A stretch of 54,168 nucleotides of DNA from Burkholderiales bacterium (GTDB lineage: Bacteria; Pseudomonadota; Gammaproteobacteria; Burkholderiales; Burkholderiaceae_C), in NCBI GenBank assembly GCA_003241965.1, contig QBMB01000012.1, forward strand, positions 1 to 54,168. Direction: 5' to 3'. The notes under the pieces were generated by a model, which saw only the letters and a list, made by a program, of their open reading frames with translations, was not told where the DNA came from and ran no database searches. Numbering within the stretch: position 1 is the stretch's first letter; each line of letters starts with the position of its first letter. Both the position numbers and the translations under genes were made by a program. Below are positions 8,312-17,222 of the stretch, piece after piece.

Positions 8312-9179
8312 AGCGCTCCAGCACCGGCGCCAGGCCGCGAAGCGGTGGGGCCATGGCGCCGATCAGGGTGACGTGGCTGACGCGCTCGAACAGTTCCAGC
8401 TCCACCGGTGTGCCGCGCGCCTGCAGGGCCTTCGCCATGGCCAGGGTGTTGCGCTGGGGGTTGACCATCGTGTCGTTCCTGGCGGCCAGCAGCAGCACGC
8501 GGTGCTGCAAGCCCGTGCCGGCCTGGGCGTGAAAGAGTGGCTGCGAACTGGCGGGTGTGTCGGGCCAGTTGAAGGCGCGCTGCACCTCGGGAATGCCGAT
8601 GGGCAGGAAGTCGTAGGGACCGGCCAGCCCGGCCCAGCCCGCGAGGTCGGCCGGCTGCAGGCCCACCTCCGACAACCAACGCGCGTCCAGCGCGAGCATG
8701 GCGGCGTTGTAGGCGCCAGCGCTGTGGCCGGTGACGAACAGGCGCGAAGGTGAGGCGCCCAGGCGCTGCGCGTTGTCGCGCGCCCAGCGCACCGCCTGCG
8801 CGCAGTCCTGCAGGAACACCGGGTATCGCACCTCGGGGCTCAGCCGGTAGTCGGCCACCACGGTGACGATGCCGCGCGATGCCAGGGCTTCGCCCACGAA
8901 CTTGTAGTCGGCACGCTCGCCACTGCTCCAGCTGCCGCCGTAGAAGAACACGGCCATGGGCGCATCGGGCGTCTTGTTCACAGGCAGGTACACGTCCATG
9001 CGCTGGCGCGCTGCACTGCCGTAGGCCTCGTCGCGCAGCACCGTGTGCGTGTTCGAAGGCACGGTGGCGTTGATCAGGCGAATGGGTGAGCAGGCCTGCA
9101 GCAGGGGTGCCAGGCCCAGCAGGGTGAGCCAGCGGCGACGGGCGGGCACCGTCAAGGGGGCGTGATGCGGTGAATTCAT
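8277..9179 (-). CDS. Alpha/beta hydrolase lipoprotein (carboxylesterase-like)
   Basis: This 300-residue protein has an N-terminal lipoprotein signal (RRRWLTLLGLAPLLQAC, lipobox LLQAC), so it is probably anchored to a membrane on the periplasmic side. The hydrolase fold shows the oxyanion region FFYGGSWSSGER and the nucleophile elbow VTGHSAGAYNA (GxSxG). A late Asp (AARNDTMV) and His (RVSHVTLIG) complete the triad. It belongs to the esterase/lipase group with an N-terminal GGSW motif, and the substrate is unknown. The ATG at 9179 is used because it starts the signal peptide; the frame runs on upstream without family features. Its 3' end overlaps the PAP2 phosphatase gene on the opposite strand by 35 bases. 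Confidence 0.88.
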   Translation of the reverse strand: MNSPHHAPLTVPARRRWLTLLGLAPLLQACSPIRLINATVPSNTHTVLRDEAYGSAARQRMDVYLPVNKTPDAPMAVFFYGGSWSSGERADYKFVGEALASRGIVTVVADYRLSPEVRYPVFLQDCAQAVRWARDNAQRLGASPSRLFVTGHSAGAYNAAMLALDARWLSEVGLQPADLAGWAGLAGPYDFLPIGIPEVQRAFNWPDTPASSQPLFHAQAGTGLQHRVLLLAARNDTMVNPQRNTLAMAKALQARGTPVELELFERVSHVTLIGAMAPPLRGLAPVLERFSGFLNRPGAT

Positions 9180-9354
9180 GGAGTGGGTACGCAGACCAGA
9201 GGCCGTCGGATTCAGGTGGGTGGGGCGGTGCTGAACGGGGAGGTGCCTCGTCCAGATACCAATCGTCACACAACCGCGGGGAACTGTTGCGGTGCAACAG
9301 GGAACCCTCATGGGTCGAACACGATGCTTCATTTGGAAAGAGAACGGAACTGCC

Positions 9355-10122
9355 ATGCCTTGTCGCACCCTGCTCGTGACACTCACCTCTGCCGCAGCGC
9401 TGCTGGCGCCGGGCCTCTCACAGGCGCAAGTAACGCTCAAGGCCGACGGCGAGTGGCGCTACCTGCTGAGCGCTGGCGCCAACGTTTCATCGGGCAACAA
9501 CAACGCGGGTTCGGTGAATCTGGCGGCCGAGGGCGCGCGCCAGACGGACGACGACAAGTGGACCTGGGGTGCCAAGGCCGACCACGCGCGCAGCGAGGGC
9601 GTGGCCACCACCGATCGTTACGGTCTGCGCTCCCAGTACAACCGCGACATCTCGCCCGACTGGTTCGGTTTCGGCTCGGGCGAGACGCTGAGCGATGAGT
9701 TGGCCAACATCTCGGCCCGGTATTCGGTGGCCAGTGGCGTCGGGCGCCATGTGTGGCGCGAAGAGCGCGGGTTTTTCGACGTGTCCGCCGGCCTGGGCTA
9801 TTCGTACGACCGCTACGTCAGGCCCGCCAACGTGGCCGGTGCGATGCGCGACGAATACGGCCGGACCGAACTGGTGCTGGCCGAAGAGACCAGCCACCGG
9901 CTGACCAAAACCACCCACCTGCGCCAGAAGTTCACGCTCTACCCGAACTTGCGCGACACAGGCAAGTACCGCGCGGTGCTGGACACCGGCATGACCGTGG
10001 AGATGACGCCGACGATCAACCTGTCGGCGGGCCTGAGTTACCGGTACGACAGCGACCCGGGCACCAATCTGGAGAAAGGCGACGCGATGTTTGTGACCGG
10101 GCTGTCGCTCAGATTTGACTAG
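9355..10122 (+). CDS. DUF481-family outer membrane beta-barrel protein
   Basis: This is a 255-residue protein with a signal peptide (PCRTLLVTLTSAAALLAPG, cleavage near LSQAQ). The rest consists of alternating amphipathic strands such as WTWGAKADHARSEG, DVSAGLGYSYDRYV and LSAGLSYRYDSD, ending in SLRFD. This matches DUF481 (YdiY-like) outer membrane barrels, whose function is not established. The ATG at 9355 starts the signal peptide and has CGGAA upstream; another in-frame ATG at 9310 would add 15 residues. It is divergent from the hydrolase lipoprotein across 175 bases. Its TAG stop overlaps the TAG stop of pyk on the other strand through the shared CTAG. Confidence 0.87.
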   Translation: MPCRTLLVTLTSAAALLAPGLSQAQVTLKADGEWRYLLSAGANVSSGNNNAGSVNLAAEGARQTDDDKWTWGAKADHARSEGVATTDRYGLRSQYNRDISPDWFGFGSGETLSDELANISARYSVASGVGRHVWREERGFFDVSAGLGYSYDRYVRPANVAGAMRDEYGRTELVLAEETSHRLTKTTHLRQKFTLYPNLRDTGKYRAVLDTGMTVEMTPTINLSAGLSYRYDSDPGTNLEKGDAMFVTGLSLRFD

Positions 10123-11552
10123 GCTGCCCGGCAGATCTTGAGCGTGTTGGTGCCGCCGGCCTGGCCCATGGGTTCGCCCACCGTGATGGCGTACACGTCG
10201 CCCGTCTGCACGATGCCGCGTTTTTTCAGGTGGGCCTCGGCGTCGGCCAGCGCGGAGTCGCGGTCGGCGCTGTTGTCCATCAGCAGCGGGCTCACGTTGC
10301 GGTAGAGCGTCATGCGGCGCTGGGTCGAGAGGTTGGGTGTCATGGCGTAGATCGGCATGCGCACGTTGTGCCGGCTCATCCACAGCGCGGTGGAGCCCGA
10401 GTCGGTCAGCGCCACGATGGCCTTGGCGCCCAGGTGGTGCGCCGTGAACAGCGCGCCCATGGCAATCGACTGGTCGATGCGCTTGAAGGTCTTGCCCTGG
10501 AAATCGGCGCTGAGTTCCTTGTACTCCGCCTTTTCGGCTTCCTGGCAGATGTTGGCCATCTCCATCACCGTCTCCAGCGGGTACCTGCCGGCAGCGGTCT
10601 CGGCACTCAGCATCACCGCGTCGGTGCCGTCCAGCACCGCGTTGGCCACGTCGCTCACCTCGGCGCGTGTGGGCACCGGGTTGACGATCATCGACTCCAT
10701 CATCTGCGTGGCGGTGATCACCACCTTGTCCATCTCGCGCGCCATTTTGATCATGTGCTTCTGCAGGCCGGGCACAGCCGCGTTGCCCACTTCCACCGCC
10801 AGGTCACCACGCGCCACCATGATGCCGTCGGACACCTTCAGGATGTTGGCCAGTTCGGGGATCGCTTCGGCGCGCTCGATCTTGGCGATCAGCGCGGGCT
10901 TGTGGCCGGTGGCCGAACCTGCCACGTTGCAGAGCTGGCGCGCCAGCTCCATGTCGGTGGCGTTTTTCGGAAAGCTCACCGCCACGTAGTCGGCCATCAG
11001 GCCCATGGCGGTCTTGATGTCGTCCATGTCCTTGGCGGTCAGCGCCGGCGCAGTGAGGCCGCCGCCCTGCTTGTTGATGCCCTTGTTGTTCGACAGTTCG
11101 CCGCCCAGTTTCACCGTTGTGTGCACCGCCGGACCCACCACCTTGTCGATGGTCAGCACGATCAGGCCGTCGTTGAGCAGCAGGGTGTCGCCGGCCTTCA
11201 CGTCGCGCGGCAGTTCCTTGTAGTCCAGGCCCACGCCTTCCAGGTTGCCCGGCTCGGTGCGCGAGGCATCCAGCACGAATTTTTCGCCCGGCACCAGCAG
11301 CACCTTGCCCTCGGCGAATTTGCCCACGCGGATCTTGGGGCCCTGCAGGTCGGCCATGATGCCGACCTCGCGCCCCGCGCGCTGGGCGGCTGCGCGCACC
11401 AGCGTGGCCCGGTCGATGTGGTCCTGCGCCGTGCCGTGCGAGAAGTTCAGCCGCACCACGTTCACGCCCTCGCGGATCATGGCTTCGAGCAGAGCCGGGT
11501 CGCTGGACGCAGGGCCGAGGGTGGCAACGATCTTGGTGGCGCGCATGGGCAT
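10119..11552 (-). CDS. pyk: Pyruvate kinase
   Basis: This 477-residue glycolytic enzyme converts phosphoenolpyruvate and ADP to pyruvate and ATP. Landmarks are RATKIVATLGPASSD at the N terminus, RLNFSHG, GIMADLQGPKIRVG, the metal and active-site segment GIMVARGDLAVEVG, TQMMESM, and SAETAAGRYPLETV. The C-terminal allosteric domain is complete. The ATG at 11552 has GGAG about 12 bases upstream. A 37-bp dyad and a GATAAT -10 lie 46-82 bases upstream. The gene converges on the DUF481 gene, and the stop codons of the two share bases. Confidence 0.97.
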   Translation of the reverse strand: MPMRATKIVATLGPASSDPALLEAMIREGVNVVRLNFSHGTAQDHIDRATLVRAAAQRAGREVGIMADLQGPKIRVGKFAEGKVLLVPGEKFVLDASRTEPGNLEGVGLDYKELPRDVKAGDTLLLNDGLIVLTIDKVVGPAVHTTVKLGGELSNNKGINKQGGGLTAPALTAKDMDDIKTAMGLMADYVAVSFPKNATDMELARQLCNVAGSATGHKPALIAKIERAEAIPELANILKVSDGIMVARGDLAVEVGNAAVPGLQKHMIKMAREMDKVVITATQMMESMIVNPVPTRAEVSDVANAVLDGTDAVMLSAETAAGRYPLETVMEMANICQEAEKAEYKELSADFQGKTFKRIDQSIAMGALFTAHHLGAKAIVALTDSGSTALWMSRHNVRMPIYAMTPNLSTQRRMTLYRNVSPLLMDNSADRDSALADAEAHLKKRGIVQTGDVYAITVGEPMGQAGGTNTLKICRAA

Positions 11553-11597
11553 GAAGGGTGTCTCCTGTCGGTGGATGGCCGGGCTTGAAGTGCCCGG

Positions 11598-11634
11598 TGT
11601 AATTTGGTTTCAATTATCTGTGAAACCAGTTACA
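11598..11634 (-). promoter_or_regulatory. Dyad operator over the pyk promoter
   Basis: The nested inverted repeat is TGTAA-TT-TGGTTTCA-ATTATCTG-TGAAACCA-G-TTACA on the plus strand. The 8-base inner arms are perfect, and so are the 5-base outer arms. Its centre contains ATTATC, which is a GATAAT -10 box on the minus strand, while no good -35 is present. Such a layout suggests control by a dimeric regulator. A small hairpin (CCGGGC/GCCCGG, 11579-11597) follows in the pyk leader. Confidence 0.6.
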
Positions 11635-11656
11635 TGCCCGCGACATCCGCGCGGAC

Positions 11657-12001
11657 TCACTCCGCTTCGGGCTTGACCGGTGAGCGTTCGCTGCTGGCCG
11701 CGCGCCCAAGCTGGCTGTCGATCGCGCGGGCGAGCTTGTCCGCTGCGCCGCGCACCGCCTGGTGCAGTGAAGGTGCGTCATCGGTGACGGCAATCGGCGG
11801 GCGTCCCTCGGGTCGTGCTTCCATCACGCAGCGCTTGTCTTGCAGCCCGCCCTTGTCGCCGTTCTGGTCGCTCAGGTGCACCTCCACGCGGGTGATGTGG
11901 TCGCGGAATCGCTGCAGTGCGTGTTGCACGGTGTCGTCGACGTGGGTGACAAGGGCTTCGTGGCCTTCGATGTGGCCATCGGTGTTGACTTGGATCTTCA
12001 T
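11657..12001 (-). CDS. HPF/RaiA-like ribosome-associated protein
   Basis: This 114-residue protein matches the short hibernation-promoting factor/RaiA fold. It starts MKIQVNTDGHIEGHE, has a helix VTHVDDTVQHALQRF, a strand ITRVEVHLSDQNG, and a helix SLHQAVRGAADKLARAID. Such proteins bind the 30S subunit and silence or protect ribosomes in stress. The C terminus is short and lacks a long-form dimerisation domain. The ATG at 12001 has GGGAG about 10 bases before it. Sequence match to canonical HPF is moderate, so a role as a diverged paralogue is also possible. It lies upstream of pyk on the same strand but about 100 bases away with a pyk promoter between. Confidence 0.72.
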   Translation of the reverse strand: MKIQVNTDGHIEGHEALVTHVDDTVQHALQRFRDHITRVEVHLSDQNGDKGGLQDKRCVMEARPEGRPPIAVTDDAPSLHQAVRGAADKLARAIDSQLGRAASSERSPVKPEAE

Positions 12002-12110
12002 GGAGGTTCTCCCGGGTTGTGGTCGGTGCCGGCGCCGCGCCGCGCATGTCGGTGCGAGTCGGCTGCAAACCAAAAGGTTGCATGCCGATGGTGCGCCTTT
12101 CTGCCGATCA

Positions 12111-12605
12111 TCAAAGCCGGTTGCTGCGCGCCGGCGCCAGCCCGCTGTATTCGAGCTGCACAAAGGTCTCGTCGACCACCTGCAGGTGCACGCTGGTGCG
12201 CCGGAAGGTCCATTGGCGGTCGATGGTTGCCGAGGAGGTTGAGCCACGGCTTTTGGTGCTCATTTCCAGCCCGTAGCTCGAGCGCAGCGAGGTGGTGAGG
12301 CGCTGGCCCAGCGCGCGGGCTTCCCGAGCCGAGCCGGTGTTGGCCAGCAGCGTGATGCGTTGCAGCCGGTCCGCCTGGAACACGAAAGAGACCTTGAACC
12401 GTGCGCCGAGAAGCTCGTGGGCCGGTATCTCCAGCTGCACGCCCTCCTTGCTGGAGGGTGGGCCGGCGGGTGCGGGCTGCGCTTGGGGCATCAGTGCCTG
12501 CACCTCGGCCGGTGTGGCGCCCACTGGAACGTCTTGCCACAGCGCCTGCGCCGAGGCGCCCGCCGTGGACAGCAGCCAGGTGAGGCAGAGCAGGAATTTC
12601 TTCAT
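12111..12605 (-). CDS. Hypothetical secreted protein
   Basis: I do not recognise a family. The 164-residue product has a clear signal peptide (KKFLLCLTWLLSTAGASAQA), so it is probably periplasmic. The mature part begins WQDVPVGATPAEVQALMPQ, which looks like the start of a small BamE-like or SmpA-like alpha/beta unit. It continues with beta-rich segments (FKVSFVFQADRLQRITLL; QWTFRRTSVHLQVVDETF). No cysteine pair or catalytic motif stands out. It lies about 110 bases upstream of the HPF-like gene on the same strand and is divergent from the hybrid kinase across 240 bases in which I see no further gene. Confidence 0.75.
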   Translation of the reverse strand: MKKFLLCLTWLLSTAGASAQALWQDVPVGATPAEVQALMPQAQPAPAGPPSSKEGVQLEIPAHELLGARFKVSFVFQADRLQRITLLANTGSAREARALGQRLTTSLRSSYGLEMSTKSRGSTSSATIDRQWTFRRTSVHLQVVDETFVQLEYSGLAPARSNRL

Positions 12606-12845
12606 ATGCGCAGTGAGATACGTGGTGGAAGGTAAAAGTTGTCTGTGCAGTAGACCAAAGTTGGGCATGGGGTCGAACCAGGGCCGTCTGCGCGAGGCTT
12701 GCACCATCGAATGGCAAGCATGCCTATGTTTGCCACCGTACAGACCACGCCTTGCGCGCGTGTGGCAATGAGGTGGACCGATCCACCAGATCACCCGACC
12801 ATTGCGCGGCGTCTGCGTCCTGAATCCCCAAGGAATCCCAGCACC

Positions 12846-15752
12846 ATGCCCGCCGCCCTGTTGCCCGTCAGCGAAGCACGCCGCCTCCAGATCCTGGAAG
12901 AGTTGAACGTGCTCGATTCGCAGCCCGATCCGGTGCTCGACGGTCTGGTGCGCAGTGCCGCCCAGTTGCTGGACTGCCCGGTGGCCCTGGTCTGCCTGCT
13001 GGATGAAAAGCGCCAGTGGTTCCTGGCGCGCCATGGCCTTGACATGACCGAAACCCCGCGCGAGCAGGCGTTTTGCGCGCACACCATCCTGCAGGACGGC
13101 CTGCTGGAAGTGCCGCATGCCCTGCAGGACCCCCGCTTTTCAGACAACCCCCTGGTCACTGGCGAGCCCCATGTCGGGTTCTACGCGGGCATTCCTCTGG
13201 TGGTGGATGGCGAACGCATGGGCACCTTCTGCGTGATCGATGACCAGCCCCGCCAGATCACCGACACCCAGCGTGGGTATCTGCGCGATCTGGCGCGCGC
13301 AGCCGAGTACTGGCTGAAAAACCACCGGCTGAACGAACAACTGCGGCGCGCGGACGCGGACCGGCGCGGCCTGTTCGAGCAGATGGGCGACGGCGTGCTG
13401 TTGCTGGACCAGAACTACCGGGTGATCGACGCCAACCGACGTGTCCTGCGCATGTTGGGCTACGAGCGGGCCGAGCTGCTGACCAAACGCCTGCACACGG
13501 TGATCCCCATGGGTGAACATGCGCGCCTGTCCAAGGCGGTGGCCGAACTCGCGGCCGGCGCGGAAAACCTGACCGAATGGCAGGTGTTGCGCCAGGACCG
13601 AAGCCAGTTCACGGCGGAGGTGAGCACGCGCGCGGCGGACGGTCACCGCTGTGTGGTGGTGGTGCGCGACATCACGCAGCGCCGCGCACAGGAGCAGCAC
13701 CTGCGGCTGCTGTCCATGGCGGTGGAGCAAAACTCGCAGAGCATCGTCATCACCGATCTGGCGGCCGATATCCAGTACGCCAACGCCGCCGCGCTGTCCA
13801 GCTCGGGCTATGGCCGGCACGAGTTGCTGGGCGTCAATTCCCGCCTCTTGCAGTCGGGCATGACGCCGCCGGAGACCTTCGTGGACATGTGGGACAAGCT
13901 GCTGTCGGGCCAGACTTGGCGAGGGCTGCTGTTCAACCGCCGCAAGGACGGTGAAATCTATGTGGAACACGCGTCGATCGCACCCATTCGCGACGCCGAG
14001 GGGCGGGTGACCCAGTACCTCGCGATGAAGGAAGACGTGACCGAGAAACGGCGCATGAACGGGGAGCTCAAGCAGCACCAGCTGCACCTGGAAGAGCTGG
14101 TCGTGCACCGCACCGTCGAGCTGGAGGAGGCCCGGCGCGCGGCCGAGGCCGGCAGTGAGGCCAAGAGCGCCTTCCTGGCCAACATGAGCCACGAAATCCG
14201 CACCCCCATGAACGGTGTGGTGGGGCTGGTCGATGTGCTGCAGCAGTCCAGCCTCACGCCCTACCAGAAGGACCTGACCGAGACCATCAGCGAGTCTGCG
14301 TTTGCGCTGCTGGGCATCATCGAGGACATCCTGGATTTCTCCAAGATCGAAGCCGGGCACATGACGCTGGAGAGCGAGCCGGTCTGCCTGTCCCGCCTGG
14401 TGGACAGCGTGTACAGCGGCCTGCGGGTGAATGCAGACAGCCGCTCGGTGGCGCTGGATGTGTACATCGACCCCGGGCTGCCGCAGTGGATCAAGAGCGA
14501 CTCGGTGCGCCTGCGCCAGATCCTCAACAACCTGGTGGGCAACGCCATCAAGTTTTCGGTGGGCATGCAGCGCGCGGGACGCGTGGAGCTGAGGGTGGAG
14601 CTGGCCGAGGCCGGCTGTTTTCGCCTGCGGGTGATCGACAACGGCATCGGCATGGCGCCCGACGTGCTGACCCGCATCCTGGAGCCTTTTGTGCAGGGCG
14701 AGGCCTCGACCACGCGCCGCTACGGCGGCACCGGCCTGGGCCTGTCCATCTGCCGTCGCATCGCGCAACTGTTCGGTGGGCGCATGGAGGTGCAGAGTGA
14801 GGCCGGTCGTGGATCCACGTTCACGGTGACCCTGCCCTGCCGGGCTACAGAGCAGCCCGGTGAGCCCACGGCGCTGTCATCGGTGATTGCTCTGGCCAGT
14901 GGAGCGCCCCTGCCGGCGGGTACGCGCCCGGTGGTGCTGGTGGCCGAAGACAACGACATCAACCAGAAGGTCATCCGCCGGCAACTGGCCTTGCTGGGCC
15001 TGGGTGTGGACATGGCCCACGACGGCCTGGAGGCGCTCGCGCTCTGGCGCCAGGGGCGCGACACCCAGCGCTACTGCCTGCTGCTCACCGATCTGCACAT
15101 GCCCGGCCTGGATGGCTATGCACTGGCCACGGCGATTCGCAGCGAGGAGCCTGCGAGCCAGCGTTTGCCGATCGTGGCGCTGTCGGCCAACGCCATGCGG
15201 GGCGAGATCGACCGCTGCAAGCTCGCCGGCATGGACGACTACCTCAGCAAACCGGTGCAGCTGCAGCCGCTGGGCACGTTGCTGCAGCGCTGGATCAGTC
15301 TGGACGGTCTGGTGCAGGTGGCGAGCGAACCCGTGGCGGCGGCCGTTGTCTTGCCCGTGCTGCACCTCGCCGTGTACGACGATCAGGCCCTGTCGCTGCT
15401 GGTGGGCGATGACCCCGAGATGCTCGCGGAGTTTCGGCAGCGGTTCATGCTCTCGGCGCTGTCCACGATGGAGGACATGCGCAAGGCGACCGCCCGGGCC
15501 GATTTTGCGGAGGTGGTCGCGCTCGCGCACCGCCTGACCTCGTCATCGCGCGCCATGGGCGCCATGGTGTTGGCGGCCTGTTGCCATCAGGTGGAGCGCG
15601 CAGGTGCCCGGTGCAGTCCCGCGGTGATGCATGCGCTCATGGTCCAGATGGAAGACGCCCTGGCCCAGGTCATGGCCCGTTTGTCTGCGAGCCAGCACGA
15701 GCCCAGCCCCGCTGCAGAAACAGCGGCGTTCGACTGGGGCGTCAGCCGGTGA
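12846..15752 (+). CDS. Soluble hybrid histidine kinase (GAF-PAS-PAS-HisKA-HATPase-REC-HPt)
   Basis: This is a 968-residue hybrid sensor kinase. Domains in order are: GAF (about 25-165, with GIPLVVDGERMGTFCVID), PAS 1 (about 180-295), PAS 2 (about 310-430), a short coiled coil, and HisKA with NMSHEIRTPMNG (phospho-acceptor His449). HATPase follows (NNLVGNAIKF, DNGIGMAPD, GGTGLGLSICRR), then a receiver with DLHMPG (phospho-acceptor Asp749) and SKPV, and a C-terminal HPt with AHRLTSSSRAMG (His895). No membrane segment is seen, so it should sense a cytosolic signal. The internal receiver and HPt give a full phosphorelay, but no separate response regulator lies nearby. The ATG at 12846 has AAGGAA upstream; an in-frame ATG at 12699 adds 49 residues of poor quality. 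Confidence 0.93.
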   Translation: MPAALLPVSEARRLQILEELNVLDSQPDPVLDGLVRSAAQLLDCPVALVCLLDEKRQWFLARHGLDMTETPREQAFCAHTILQDGLLEVPHALQDPRFSDNPLVTGEPHVGFYAGIPLVVDGERMGTFCVIDDQPRQITDTQRGYLRDLARAAEYWLKNHRLNEQLRRADADRRGLFEQMGDGVLLLDQNYRVIDANRRVLRMLGYERAELLTKRLHTVIPMGEHARLSKAVAELAAGAENLTEWQVLRQDRSQFTAEVSTRAADGHRCVVVVRDITQRRAQEQHLRLLSMAVEQNSQSIVITDLAADIQYANAAALSSSGYGRHELLGVNSRLLQSGMTPPETFVDMWDKLLSGQTWRGLLFNRRKDGEIYVEHASIAPIRDAEGRVTQYLAMKEDVTEKRRMNGELKQHQLHLEELVVHRTVELEEARRAAEAGSEAKSAFLANMSHEIRTPMNGVVGLVDVLQQSSLTPYQKDLTETISESAFALLGIIEDILDFSKIEAGHMTLESEPVCLSRLVDSVYSGLRVNADSRSVALDVYIDPGLPQWIKSDSVRLRQILNNLVGNAIKFSVGMQRAGRVELRVELAEAGCFRLRVIDNGIGMAPDVLTRILEPFVQGEASTTRRYGGTGLGLSICRRIAQLFGGRMEVQSEAGRGSTFTVTLPCRATEQPGEPTALSSVIALASGAPLPAGTRPVVLVAEDNDINQKVIRRQLALLGLGVDMAHDGLEALALWRQGRDTQRYCLLLTDLHMPGLDGYALATAIRSEEPASQRLPIVALSANAMRGEIDRCKLAGMDDYLSKPVQLQPLGTLLQRWISLDGLVQVASEPVAAAVVLPVLHLAVYDDQALSLLVGDDPEMLAEFRQRFMLSALSTMEDMRKATARADFAEVVALAHRLTSSSRAMGAMVLAACCHQVERAGARCSPAVMHALMVQMEDALAQVMARLSASQHEPSPAAETAAFDWGVSR

Positions 15753-15760
15753 GGTGATGG

Positions 15761-17071
15761 TCAGGCGATCGTGATGTAGTCCCACAGGCCGGTGACGGGG
15801 TCCTTGGTGCCCAGGTACAGATTGGAATTCACGTCGCAGCACAGCACGGTCAGCGCGGTACTTCCATGGGCCTGGTTCGGCCGGGCGACCGCGTGAAACA
15901 GGTCTGCACCGATCACCCACTCCGTGAACGCGCCGGGATCCAGAAGCAAGACCGACTGCGATTCGCACAGGCTGGGAGTGAAGTCGTCAGGCCCGACGCA
16001 GAACACCTGAAACCAATGCCATCGCCCGGGCTTTTGCCCTTCTGGTGGCGTCCACACAGCTTGTGGTGCGCCTCTCCATGTGGGCCCGGCGCCCGGGGGG
16101 CTCGGCAATGCAGGCATGGGTTTTCCCAAAAACAGCGCATCCTTGGAGATGACCCAGTTCTTTTGGCTGAGCGGGTCATCCATGCCCGAGAACGGGTTGA
16201 TGACGGCGCAACTGTCGTTGGGATCGGGTGCAATGACACTGCTGATCAGCCCGAGCGTTGGCCAGGTCGGCTCAGTTGCCACCGGGCTGTTGAGCTGTCG
16301 GGCCCAGGCGTCACCCGCCGGCGTTTTGGGAATGTGGACTTCCACACCCGACTTCGGAGCGTCTCCAGCCGATGGGGCTTCGTCCAGTGAGGCGCCTGCA
16401 ATGACCATTGCATCTTCTTCCTCGAAGTACGAGGGGTAGCGTGTCGCGACGCAGGCCGCGATCTTCAATTGACTGGCCAAGCCAATCGCCGGGTTCACCA
16501 GTGTGATCGGGTACGTCCCGACCACCCGGCCTGCCTCTGAAAAGTCGCATCGCATGGCGGCCATACCGACGGTAGAGGAATGCTTCATGAGAAAGACGCT
16601 GCGCGTCGCCTTGGTCAACAGGCCCAGGCGGGCTTGCGACACAACGGGCATCTGTGCCGCCAGGCTCATGGCGTTGGCAAAGAAGGCCGCCCAGACATTG
16701 AGGTCGGTGGAGAAGGGCAACGCGGGCAGGTAGAAGGCCAGTGAGTTGTTGGCGTTCCCTTGTGGCGCAACCAGCAGCAACAGATCGATGGTGTCGTCGT
16801 TCCGACCCTGTCCACAGTTGCTGATCATGTCGAAATCGGTCACTTGCAGGTCGGGGCGCCACGCCACGGTCAGGAAGTTTTGTGTCCATTGACCGCGCTG
16901 CGTACCCGGCAGCCAGATGCCGAGGCCTGTCTCTCCGAGAACGAAAAAGATCAGTTCTCCGCCGCGGTTCGTGGCGACGGCCAGTTTCTCCATCGACAGG
17001 GCCATGGCTGGCAGGTCTTGCGCGCCTGCTCCGGTGCGTGCCGTTCCCAAAGGGGATGGGGTCTGTGTCAT
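15761..17071 (-). CDS. Uncharacterised 436-residue protein, paralogue of its larger neighbour
   Basis: I recognise no named family. The whole protein is colinear with about the first 430 residues of the next gene. Shared features are an FxLxxxxxLxxWLPGxQ segment, then VTDFDMISNCGQGRNDDTIDLLLL, then ARLGLL and RSVFLMKH, then a YFEEEDAMVIAGAS segment, then WHWFQVF. The last segment, LTVLCCDVNSNLYLGTKDP, ends in a Trp strand (GLWDYITI). Repeated strand-turn-strand units ending in Trp suggest a beta-propeller-like fold; this is inference. There is no signal peptide or membrane segment. The ATG at 17071 has GGAGA 8 bases upstream. The stop lies 8 bases from the end of the convergent kinase gene. 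It probably shares a transcript with the large gene, although 151 bases separate them. Confidence 0.85.
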   Translation of the reverse strand: MTQTPSPLGTARTGAGAQDLPAMALSMEKLAVATNRGGELIFFVLGETGLGIWLPGTQRGQWTQNFLTVAWRPDLQVTDFDMISNCGQGRNDDTIDLLLLVAPQGNANNSLAFYLPALPFSTDLNVWAAFFANAMSLAAQMPVVSQARLGLLTKATRSVFLMKHSSTVGMAAMRCDFSEAGRVVGTYPITLVNPAIGLASQLKIAACVATRYPSYFEEEDAMVIAGASLDEAPSAGDAPKSGVEVHIPKTPAGDAWARQLNSPVATEPTWPTLGLISSVIAPDPNDSCAVINPFSGMDDPLSQKNWVISKDALFLGKPMPALPSPPGAGPTWRGAPQAVWTPPEGQKPGRWHWFQVFCVGPDDFTPSLCESQSVLLLDPGAFTEWVIGADLFHAVARPNQAHGSTALTVLCCDVNSNLYLGTKDPVTGLWDYITIA

Positions 17072-17222
17072 GTTGAAATCTCCAGGTGAAGGGGTGTGGA
17101 TGAAACCGACACGTACTTTCTGGCGGCACTGCTACCCGAGCGATACCGCAACCACACTATTTGGTGCGGCCACCACCCCAACGGTGGGTCGGGTCGCACG
17201 AGCGGTGCCCGACCCATCGGGA

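Noticed and set aside
10230-11588. 452-codon plus-strand frame opposite pyk
   Set aside because: His/Arg/Gly-rich antisense shadow of pyruvate kinase.
11598-11634. HexR or Cra site at pyk
   Set aside because: Both known motifs are close in wording (TGTAA...TTACA; TGAAAC...), but the HexR arms are too far apart here and the Cra half-sites point the wrong way, so neither name is used.
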